Assembly (NCBI GenBank): GCA_049514335.1
Contig: JBEKVE010000029.1
Span: forward strand, 1-30,013
From: JBEKVE01 sp049514335
Lineage (GTDB): Bacteria > Actinomycetota > Acidimicrobiia > Acidimicrobiales > UBA8190
Direction of reading: 5' to 3'
DNA length: 30,013 nt
The translations under genes were made by a program, and so were the position numbers. Under the pieces are notes generated by a model. That model did not search any database, was not told the origin of the DNA, and saw nothing but the letters and a program-made list of their open reading frames with translations. Below, piece by piece: positions 15,118 through 21,656 of this stretch. The stretch's first letter is position 1, and each line of letters opens with the position of its first letter.

Positions 15118-16698
15118 ATGACCTCGCTGCTCACGGGCCGATCGTCGGGGCCCGGCCGGGCACCGCTCGGCGACGACGTCGACATCGCCCGGGACCGTGT
15201 GCTCATCGCCCGGGCCCAGGGCGGGGACCGCGAGGCGTTCGACCAGCTCTATCTGCACTACTACCGCCGAATCGTCCGGGTCTGCCTGCGGCGCCTGCGC
15301 GACGCCCACGAAGCCGAGGACGTTGCCCAGGAGGCCTTCGTCCGGGCCTGGCGCGCCCTGCCGGGCTTCTGCGGGGAGCGCCGGTTCTACCCCTGGCTGC
15401 GCGTGATCGCCTCCAACCTGTGCACCGACGTGCAGCGCAAGCGGGCCCGGTCGGTCCCCGTGGCCGAGGTCTTCGGCGCCGACCCGGCGTCGGCCGACGG
15501 CGCCCCGGACGAGCGCGTGCTCGGCGCCGCGGACGCCCTGACGGCGGGGACGGCATTCGCACGATTGACCGAACGGCATCGTCGCGTTCTCGACCTGCGC
15601 GAGAACCGGGGCCTGTCGTATCAGGCCATCGCCGACCACGAGGGTGTTGCCCTGAGCGCGGTGGAGACCCTGCTGTGGCGGGCCCGCCAGGCGCTCAAGC
15701 GCGAGTTCGCGGCCCTGTCGGCGAGCGACCGGTCCCTCGGCGGCCTCGGTGTCCTCGGTGCGTCGCTGGCCGTCCTCCGCAGGCTTCTCCGCCTACCGGT
15801 CCACGTCACCCGCCGGCTGGTGCACCTCGGGCCGGTGTCGGCGCTCGTCACGGTGGGCTCGGTGGCGGGCACGTCCGCCGTGCTGGTGGTGGCGGGGACC
15901 GGCGTCCCGGTCGCATCGCTCCCGGCGCCCCTGGCTCCCGCCGCCATCGCCCCGTCGTCGCTGGCGTCGAACGGCTCCGGTCTCGGGCCGCCCACCCGGG
16001 GAGCCGAGGCAGCGGGCTCCGGTGGGCTCCCGGGGCCGGGTCTCGAGCCGGGTCCCGTGCCGGCCGGCACCGACGCGTCGGGTGATGACGCGTCTGTTCC
16101 CGGTGGGGACGTGCCGCCCGGCGGGGCCAGGTCGGGCGGTTTCGCGGAAGAGGGTCAGGCGTCGCCGGTGGTGACGTCGTCGGGTGCGGGGGATTGGGGG
16201 TCCGCGGCCGTCGGATCGCTCGCCACCGCCATCTCCGCCTCCGCCGCCGGTGACGTCGCAGCCACCGTGGTCACGGCCACCGACGGCGCCGGCGGCGTGC
16301 TCGACGCGGCCGGAGGCGCCGTTAGCCAGACGATCGCCCCTGTGACCACGGCGGTGAACGGGGCACCCGCTTCGGGCTCGGGCGGCAACCCGGTGAGCAC
16401 CGTCACCGGCGTCCTCGGCACCGTCGTGAACCCGGTGCCGTCGTCTGCTTCCACCGCCAGCGCCCTCACGAGCACGATCACGACGACGGCCGGCAACACC
16501 GTCGGTTCCGTGGGAACCGTCCTGGGCGGCACCAGCGGCGCGGGCGCCACGCCGGTGCCCAGCGCCCCGGGCTCCCCGGCTGCTGGAGGAAGTGGGCCCG
16601 GGCCGGCCCTGCCCGCCACCACCCCGGGCCCACCCTCCAGCAGCGGGACCCCGGGCTCCGATGGTGTCGGGGGTCTCCTCGGCGCCGTGCTGGGGTGA
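15118..16698 (+). CDS. ECF sigma factor fused to a transmembrane helix and a long low-complexity tail
   Basis: 526 residues, about 320 longer than a plain ECF sigma factor. Region 2 spans about residues 38-110 (FDQLYLHYYRRIVRVCLRRL, AEDVAQEAFVRAWRAL, YPWLRVIASNLCTDVQRKR). Region 4 spans about 145-200 (RLTERHRRVLDLRENRGLS and VETLLWRARQALKREF). A basic stretch (RRLLRLPVHVTRRLVH) leads into one hydrophobic helix at about 238-262. The remaining 260 or so residues are almost only Gly, Ala, Ser, Thr, Pro and Val. By the positive-inside rule the sigma domains are cytoplasmic and the tail is outside. No anti-sigma gene is adjacent, so the fused membrane part may itself regulate activity. ATG 15118 is chosen because the sigma domain starts soon after; the ribosome site is weak. 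Ends converge with the beta-helix protein gene. Confidence 0.87.
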   Translation: MTSLLTGRSSGPGRAPLGDDVDIARDRVLIARAQGGDREAFDQLYLHYYRRIVRVCLRRLRDAHEAEDVAQEAFVRAWRALPGFCGERRFYPWLRVIASNLCTDVQRKRARSVPVAEVFGADPASADGAPDERVLGAADALTAGTAFARLTERHRRVLDLRENRGLSYQAIADHEGVALSAVETLLWRARQALKREFAALSASDRSLGGLGVLGASLAVLRRLLRLPVHVTRRLVHLGPVSALVTVGSVAGTSAVLVVAGTGVPVASLPAPLAPAAIAPSSLASNGSGLGPPTRGAEAAGSGGLPGPGLEPGPVPAGTDASGDDASVPGGDVPPGGARSGGFAEEGQASPVVTSSGAGDWGSAAVGSLATAISASAAGDVAATVVTATDGAGGVLDAAGGAVSQTIAPVTTAVNGAPASGSGGNPVSTVTGVLGTVVNPVPSSASTASALTSTITTTAGNTVGSVGTVLGGTSGAGATPVPSAPGSPAAGGSGPGPALPATTPGPPSSSGTPGSDGVGGLLGAVLG

Positions 16699-16734
16699 GG
16701 AGCTCCTGACGGACTCCGGGGGTGCGCGAGCCAG

Positions 16735-16753
16735 AGTCGGGGCGTCTCCGACT
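16735..16753. terminator. Hairpin between convergent sigma and beta-helix genes
   Basis: AGTCGGGG, loop CGT, CTCCGACT forms an eight-pair stem with one G-T pair. It lies 37 bases after the sigma gene stop and 33 bases after the stop of the opposing gene, so it can serve both strands. There is no long T-run (GGTTTG follows on the plus strand). Confidence 0.45.
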
Positions 16754-16785
16754 GGTTTGCAGGGTGGGTCAGGTGGCGGGGTGGG

Positions 16786-18528
16786 TCAGGTGATGGTCAG
16801 GGGAATGGTGGCCTGAACTGTTGTCTTTGTCTTCACCTTCTTCGTACCGCTGCGGGTGGAGACGGTCTCGGTCACGCTGACCTTGACCGAGCTCGTACCG
16901 GCCGTCAGTCTCTTGCTCGGTGTCCCCGACAGCACCCCGGTCTTCGACAGCTTCAACCCCTTGGGCAGGCTGACCTTCTTCCACTTGAGCGAGGTCACGG
17001 AGGGGCTGGTGCTCACCCCGGCATCCTGGGTCGTCAAGGTGACCGGGCCATAGGCGGTGGCCGGCGAGGCGTCGGGAAGCGACGCGATCGCAATCCGGAA
17101 GACCCCTTCGACTGCCCCGATGGTGCACTTGCCAACGCTTGCCACTCCACGCTGGTCGGCCCGTGGGCACACCTGGACACCATTCACGGTGGTGGGGCTC
17201 GGGATCACGCCCACGGCGGGGCTGGTCGATGCGGGCAGGATGGTGTCGGTCGGCCCGCCGTTGTTCTGGAGCGTCCCGAGGCTGGCGTCGAGGTGGGCCG
17301 AGTCGCTGATACTGCCGGTGGCGCTGAACCCGCAGGTGCCGTCGGAGTCGATGTTGTAGCCAGCGTCGGTAATGGTGCCCGCACAGTCGCCACCGGAGGT
17401 GCCGCTGTTGGCGACGATGGTGGCCCCCAGGGTCGTCGTGCCGGGGTTGTAATCGAGTTCGCCCATGTAGTTGTCGATCCCGCCGCCGCCCGAGGCGCCC
17501 GATCTGTTGCCCGAGAGGGTGCTGTCGGTCACGGTGGTCGCGTCGCCGTTGTCGAGCATCCCACCGCCGAGGTCGCCGGCGCTGTTGTCCGACAGGGTGC
17601 TGTTCGTCACGGTCGTCGTGTTGAGTTCCTCGAAGATCCCGCCGCCGTAGTCGCCGGCAATGTTGCCCGACAAGGTGGTGTCGGTCACGGCCAACGTGCC
17701 TTCGACACCTAGTATTCCGCCGCCGGCATAGACGGCGGTGTTGCCCGACAGGGTGGTGTCGGTCACGGCCGTCGTGCCCTCGGCCGCCACGATCCCGCCA
17801 CCGCCTTCTTCGGTGCCGGCGGCGCTGTTGCCCGACAGGGTGGTGTCGGTCACGGTCAACGTACCGTCGAGGTTGTAGATCCCGCCGCCGTCGCCCTGGC
17901 CGGCGCCGGTGGCGCTGTTGTCCGACAGGGTGCTGTCGGTGACGGTCATGGTAGCCCCGGACCAGGTCATGATCCCACCGCCGAACGAGGCGCTGTTGCC
18001 CGACAGGGTGCTGTCGGTCACCGTGGTCGTGCCGCCGTTATAGATCCCGCCGCCAAAAGTGGCGCTGCCCTTCTCGATGGTGAGGCCAGAGATGGTCACC
18101 GTGGTGCCGGTGGCGATGTCGAAGACCTGGTTGATGGTGCCGCCGCTCACCGTGGTGGCACTCGCGCCGCTTCCGTTGATGGCCAGGGTGACCCCGGAGG
18201 TGGTGTTGTTGATGGCCGTCGGGGTGCTCACGGTGAAGATGGCGATGGAGGAGTTGAAGACGATGGTGTCGGCGTCGTTGGGGGTGGTGTCGGCGTTGAA
18301 GGCGGCGACGGCGTCGTCGATGCCACAGTCGGTGTTGGTGGACGTGGTGCAGTCGGTGACGCTGCCGGTATCGGTGGGCGAGTTCACGTAGAAGGTGTGC
18401 CCCGCCGTGGCACTGGCCACCTGGGCCGGCACCACCGCCACTGCCCCGGCGGCGAGCGCCACCATGACGCCGCCCAGCCATCTCTTGTCTCTCGTCCCCG
18501 CCTCGAGCCGTCTGTGTCGACGATCCAT
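16786..18528 (-). CDS. Secreted right-handed beta-helix repeat protein with C-terminal Ig-like domain
   Basis: 580 residues. An N-terminal signal peptide (RWLGGVMVALAAGAVAVVPAQVASA) is followed by FYVNSPTDTGSVTDCTTSTNTDCGIDDAVAAFNAD, the start typical of polymorphic outer-surface or choice-of-anchor Q proteins. Then come seven repeats around TVTDSTLSGNSA-GGGI that build a parallel beta-helix, a segment with LGATIVANSGTSGGDCAG and LQNNGGPTDTILPASTSPAVG (capping region of the choice-of-anchor Q type), and finally a putative Ig-like domain (about 490-580, SLPKGLKLSKTGVLSGTPS) rich in Lys and Thr. It is likely a surface or secreted adhesin-like or polysaccharide-binding protein. No sortase motif or C-terminal helix is seen. 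ATG 18528 is supported by GGAGGGG. It converges with the sigma gene. Confidence 0.88.
   Translation of the reverse strand: MDRRHRRLEAGTRDKRWLGGVMVALAAGAVAVVPAQVASATAGHTFYVNSPTDTGSVTDCTTSTNTDCGIDDAVAAFNADTTPNDADTIVFNSSIAIFTVSTPTAINNTTSGVTLAINGSGASATTVSGGTINQVFDIATGTTVTISGLTIEKGSATFGGGIYNGGTTTVTDSTLSGNSASFGGGIMTWSGATMTVTDSTLSDNSATGAGQGDGGGIYNLDGTLTVTDTTLSGNSAAGTEEGGGGIVAAEGTTAVTDTTLSGNTAVYAGGGILGVEGTLAVTDTTLSGNIAGDYGGGIFEELNTTTVTNSTLSDNSAGDLGGGMLDNGDATTVTDSTLSGNRSGASGGGGIDNYMGELDYNPGTTTLGATIVANSGTSGGDCAGTITDAGYNIDSDGTCGFSATGSISDSAHLDASLGTLQNNGGPTDTILPASTSPAVGVIPSPTTVNGVQVCPRADQRGVASVGKCTIGAVEGVFRIAIASLPDASPATAYGPVTLTTQDAGVSTSPSVTSLKWKKVSLPKGLKLSKTGVLSGTPSKRLTAGTSSVKVSVTETVSTRSGTKKVKTKTTVQATIPLTIT
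17495..18045 (-). repeat. Seven in-frame repeats, mostly 78 bp, in the beta-helix gene
   Basis: Plus-strand landmarks (GTTGCCCGACAGGGTG or a close variant) begin at 17506, 17584, 17662, 17740, 17827, 17917 and 17995. The spacing is 78 four times and once each 87 and 90 bases, then 78. Each unit encodes 26 residues of the VTDSTLSGNSA-GGG type, so the repeats preserve frame. DNA identity between units is high enough for copy-number change by recombination. Confidence 0.85.
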
Positions 18529-18581
18529 CGGACAAGCCCCTCCGCCCCGGGGCCGTTCAGGCGACCCACCGTCTCGCTTGC

Positions 18582-18587
18582 GTTATA
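18582..18587 (-). promoter_or_regulatory. -10 element for the beta-helix gene
   Basis: The minus strand reads TATAAC, one of the most AT-rich spots in the window. A start near 18575 would leave a leader of about 47 bases containing the GGAGGGG ribosome site before ATG 18528. No convincing -35 is seen. The rest of the 238-base gap to the next gene shows nothing else clear. Confidence 0.42.
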
Positions 18588-18766
18588 CGGCGGACCTGTT
18601 ACTGCGGCGTTACAGACGCGCATCACCGGTCGTCGCCCCACTGACCAGCGCTTCGGATCCGTGCCCCGTCCAGGACAGATTGCTGGGTGCGGTGCCGGCC
18701 CAGGTGCGGATCGGTCTGGCGGAGGTGCGCCCCACCGATGGTGGTGCGTGGGTGGCATGGGGGGCG

Positions 18767-19207
18767 CTAGTTCGGCGCCCAGTGCGTTCCGTTCCACCGC
18801 AGCGTGCCGTCGTCGGAGACGGTCGAAATCCAAGCCGTACCATCCCAAAAAGTCTTGCGATCCCCTGACAGCCGTCCGAGAGGAGGACCACCGGTCTCGA
18901 CGACTCGAGCAGGTTCGTCGGCCGGGTGCGCCTTGGTGACGGCCCGTTCGGTGAAGTCGTCGACGCCGCATGACGGGCAGCGACGCGTGTCCTCGTACGA
19001 CTCGAGCCGCGCGTTCTCCTCGGCTTCGACAGATCCGATGGCGGCCGCTCCAGATCCCTCGACCCTTCCGGCGAGACCCGACTCCCCGAGTGCTTCGAAG
19101 CGGTTGATCGAGGGTGGATGCAGCTCCGCCTCGCCTCGCGTCACCACCCAGCTGTATCCACACGCCCGACAGGTGCGCTCGTAATTCTTGTGCAGTAGGG
19201 GAGCCAC
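18767..19207 (-). CDS. Zinc-ribbon protein with C-terminal WDGT-W motifs
   Basis: 146 residues, no named family. Two CxxC pairs (RTCRACGYSW near residue 13 and RRCPSCGVDD near residue 77) would form a split zinc ribbon; the 60 residues between them are Ala/Glu/Gly-rich and probably loop out. The C-terminus has two copies of a tryptophan motif (FWDGTAWIST and RWNGTHWAPN), similar to the short W-x-x-G-x-x-W-type modules found at the ends of many actinobacterial proteins. There is no signal peptide or membrane helix. It could be a nucleic-acid or protein-binding factor, but that is inference. The GTG at 19207 has GGAGGTGA just upstream. Divergent from the lipoprotein gene at 19350. Confidence 0.78.
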   Translation of the reverse strand: MAPLLHKNYERTCRACGYSWVVTRGEAELHPPSINRFEALGESGLAGRVEGSGAAAIGSVEAEENARLESYEDTRRCPSCGVDDFTERAVTKAHPADEPARVVETGGPPLGRLSGDRKTFWDGTAWISTVSDDGTLRWNGTHWAPN

Positions 19208-19267
19208 GTGTCACCTCCAAGTGGTGCTCGTTCGCCCTCCAGACGGCATCGCATGCCGACGACCGGA

Positions 19268-19273
19268 ATCATA
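19268..19273 (-). promoter_or_regulatory. -10 element for the zinc-ribbon gene
   Basis: The minus strand reads TATGAT, one base from the TATAAT consensus. A start site near 19261 would leave a leader of about 53 bases before the SD-preceded GTG 19207. Confidence 0.45.
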
Positions 19274-19337
19274 CGATTCGCCCCGGCGACCCGCCCTGTA
19301 CGCCGGGTACCGGGTGGATAGCGGCCGGGCCACGTCG

Positions 19338-19343
19338 TAGGGT
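19338..19343 (+). promoter_or_regulatory. -10 element, leaderless start of lipoprotein 19350
   Basis: TAGGGT, six bases, then ATG 19350. No ribosome site is present. Typical of the leaderless arrangement seen several times in this window. Confidence 0.45.
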
Positions 19344-19349
19344 CGAACG

Positions 19350-19856
19350 ATGCCCAAGGCAAGACCCTGGACAGGTCCCGTCCTGCTCGGCCTCGGCCTC
19401 GCCGCAAGTGCCTGCTCTTCTGGGACACCGGTCGAGCTGGTCGGACTCACGCACAATGAGCAGCGAGCAATCGTGGCGTCCGCTGATGCCCAACAATCGG
19501 GCGGCACTCGTTCCGACATACACACTGCTTGCGAGATCCAGGTGCTCGGCGCAACGCAGGCCTCTGCGATGACGCTCGATGCCTACCTGATCGTGCTGTG
19601 CGAGGCCGGCGCCCGCTCCTCACCATGTGCCCAGGACTCAGGGTTCCAGACCGCCGCCACAGCCACGGTCAGGTCCGGGACGGTCCGTTCGTTGGCCCTC
19701 GACCCCGATGAAGATCAGGCCTATGTCGATTGGATTCATACCCACATGCGGTCGGCGCTCTGGAGTGCTGCAACGAACGCCGACGGAACGCGCCTGGAGA
19801 AGCGGGCCGATTCAGCGCTCAAGTGCGAGTGCGAGCGCGCACCTGCAATGCGGTGA
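19350..19856 (+). CDS. Lipoprotein of unknown function
   Basis: 168 residues. The N-terminus MPKARPWTGPVLLGLGLAASAC is a lipoprotein signal ending at Cys22. The mature protein is mostly alpha-helical with a central segment (ACEIQVLGATQASAMTLDAYLIVLCEAG), a further pair of Cys (SSPCAQDSG and KCECERAP) and a helix (DEDQAYVDWIHTHMRSALWSAA). No family is recognised. It should be anchored on the outer face of the membrane. Codon use is slightly less GC-rich at third positions than in its neighbours, which may indicate relaxed selection or later acquisition. A 14-bp tandem repeat begins 20 bases after its stop. Confidence 0.72.
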   Translation: MPKARPWTGPVLLGLGLAASACSSGTPVELVGLTHNEQRAIVASADAQQSGGTRSDIHTACEIQVLGATQASAMTLDAYLIVLCEAGARSSPCAQDSGFQTAATATVRSGTVRSLALDPDEDQAYVDWIHTHMRSALWSAATNADGTRLEKRADSALKCECERAPAMR

Positions 19857-19875
19857 GTGCACCGCATCAATCGTG

Positions 19876-19931
19876 ACGTGCGCCCACGGACGTGCGCCCA
19901 CGGACGTGCGCCCACCGACGTGCGCGCAGGG
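19876..19931. repeat. 14-bp tandem repeat with hairpin potential between convergent genes
   Basis: Two perfect copies of ACGTGCGCCCACGG (19876-19889 and 19890-19903) are followed by one copy with a single change (19904-19917) and a decayed copy (19918-19931). Each perfect unit contains CGTG-CGCC-CACG, a self-complementary four-base stem and loop. The array fills the gap between the convergent lipoprotein and MFS genes and could act as a bidirectional transcript end. Confidence 0.85.
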
Positions 19932-19943
19932 ACGGACGCCGGG

Positions 19944-21656
19944 TCAGAGGGACGGCGCCGGTGTCCGCGGTCCGGCCCGCACCGCCGGCAGCGTCAAGGT
20001 GAGCAGCCCGGCGGTGGTGAAGACGACGAGCTCGTAGACGAGCGCCCACTCGAAGGCGTGACGGAAGTCCAGCGCACGCCACCGGACCGTGGCCCGGTCG
20101 ACCGCGGCGGCGACGGTCCGGCGGGTGCCGCCCGGCAGTGCCACGCTGCCCGGGTCGGCCCCGGCGCCCGTGCACGTGGTGGGGGACGCGCCGAGCAGGG
20201 CCGATCCGGCCGAATCGGGGTGGTGCTCGAGGAGACAGGAGCGGAAGCTCGCCGTCACCGAGCGCATGACGGCAGGTGACAGCCCGGCGGCGCGCATGTC
20301 AGCGCGCAGCTGACCGGCGGCCACGGTGGCGGCGGCGGGGGCGAAGGACCCGAGCGCCCCGTAGAGGACGACGCCGACGAGCGCCACGCCCAGGGCGCCC
20401 CCCACCTGTTGGACGGTGGCGAGGACCCCCGACGCCGCCCCCGCCGCACGGGAGTGGATGCCGGCCAGCACGGTGCTCGTGACGGGCGGGATGAACAGGC
20501 CGAGGCCCACACCGGCGACGACGAGGACGCCGGCCAGGTCGACGGCAGCGAGGTCGTTTCCCACGGCGTGGACCACGAGGAGCAGTCCCGCCACCCCCGC
20601 CACCACCACGGCCACGCCCAGCGTGAGGACGCGCCGGCCCAGTCTCTCTGTGGCCCGGTTGGAGCCGATCGAGCTGGCCAGCTCGCCGGCGGCGTAGGGG
20701 AGCACGGTGAGACCGGCCACGAGGGCGCTGAACCCGTATCCGAGCTGGAGGTACTGGCTGAGCGCGAAGAGCAGAGCAGGCAGCCCGGCGAAGAACACGA
20801 ACACGAGAAGGGTGCCGGTGACGAAGGCGCGGTCGCGAGCGAGCGAGGCGTCCACGATGGGGTGTCGCTCGGCGATGCTGCGTCGCCGCTCGTAGGCGGC
20901 GAAGACGATGAACAGGACCGCCGAGGCACCGAGCATGGTCCAGCCCCACACCGGCCATCCGTCCTGGCGTCCCTGCACCAGCGGGTACACGACGAGGAAG
21001 ACGGCGCCGGCGCCGAGGACCGCACCTCCGAGATCGAGGCCCGGGGCGTCGGGTGCGGTCGACTCGGGCAGGCGGCGATGCGCGGCCAGGGCGGCGAGCA
21101 CTCCAATGGGGACGTTGACGTAGAAGATCGAGCGCCACGTCCACCCGCCGATGTCGGCGGAGATGAGGAGGCCTCCGAGCACCGGTCCCAGGATGAGGGC
21201 GGAGCCGATGACGCCTCCGAGGATCCCGAAGGCGCGGCCGCGCTGCTCGGCGGGAACGCTCACCTGGATCACCGACAGCACCTGCGGGTACATGAGGGCG
21301 CTGCAGGCTCCCTGCACCACCCGGGCCACCACCAGCACGGTGACGTCGGGCGCCGCTCCGCACGCCGCCGAGGCAGCGGTGAAGCCGACCATGCCCACCA
21401 CGAACAGCCGCCTGCGCCCGAAGATGTCGCCGAGGCGGGCGCCGGTCACGAGCGCCGTGGCGAAGGCCAGGAGGTATCCCGCCACCACGAGCTGGATGGC
21501 GGCGGAGGAAGCGTGCAGCTCGCGCTGGATCGAGGGGATCGCCACGTTGACGATGCTCACGTCGATGAGCTGGACGAAGGCGGCCGTCATGACGATGGCG
21601 AGCGTCAGGCGGACACTCGTGGCGCGCCGTGCGCCACCGGTGCGCAACGGTGTCAA
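19944..21656 (-). CDS. DHA2-family MFS drug/metabolite exporter
   Basis: 570 residues with about 14 membrane helices, the DHA2 (EmrB/QacA) layout. Motifs: TAAFVQLIDVSIVNVAIPSIQRELHAS in the first helix, GARLGDIFGRRRLF (MFS motif A between helices 2 and 3), ARVVQGACSALMYPQVLSVI (helix 4), and GPVLGGLL in helix 5 (motif C). A large loop of about 110 residues with several Cys lies before the last helix (FEWALVYELVVFTTAGLLTLTLP), longer than usual. It should export a hydrophobic compound with protons; the substrate is unknown. The start is a TTG at 21656 that overlaps the SulP stop as TTGA, so translation is coupled. Last gene of a four-gene run. Confidence 0.9.
   Translation of the reverse strand: MTPLRTGGARRATSVRLTLAIVMTAAFVQLIDVSIVNVAIPSIQRELHASSAAIQLVVAGYLLAFATALVTGARLGDIFGRRRLFVVGMVGFTAASAACGAAPDVTVLVVARVVQGACSALMYPQVLSVIQVSVPAEQRGRAFGILGGVIGSALILGPVLGGLLISADIGGWTWRSIFYVNVPIGVLAALAAHRRLPESTAPDAPGLDLGGAVLGAGAVFLVVYPLVQGRQDGWPVWGWTMLGASAVLFIVFAAYERRRSIAERHPIVDASLARDRAFVTGTLLVFVFFAGLPALLFALSQYLQLGYGFSALVAGLTVLPYAAGELASSIGSNRATERLGRRVLTLGVAVVVAGVAGLLLVVHAVGNDLAAVDLAGVLVVAGVGLGLFIPPVTSTVLAGIHSRAAGAASGVLATVQQVGGALGVALVGVVLYGALGSFAPAAATVAAGQLRADMRAAGLSPAVMRSVTASFRSCLLEHHPDSAGSALLGASPTTCTGAGADPGSVALPGGTRRTVAAAVDRATVRWRALDFRHAFEWALVYELVVFTTAGLLTLTLPAVRAGPRTPAPSL

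Noticed and set aside
17506..18030. CRISPR-like regular spacing
   Set aside because: The repeats are in frame, encode the beta-helix motif and have no unrelated spacers or cas genes.
18762..18780. GGGCGC/GCGCCC hairpin over the stop codon of the zinc-ribbon gene
   Set aside because: It overlaps the coding end and lacks a T-run, so I do not call it a terminator.
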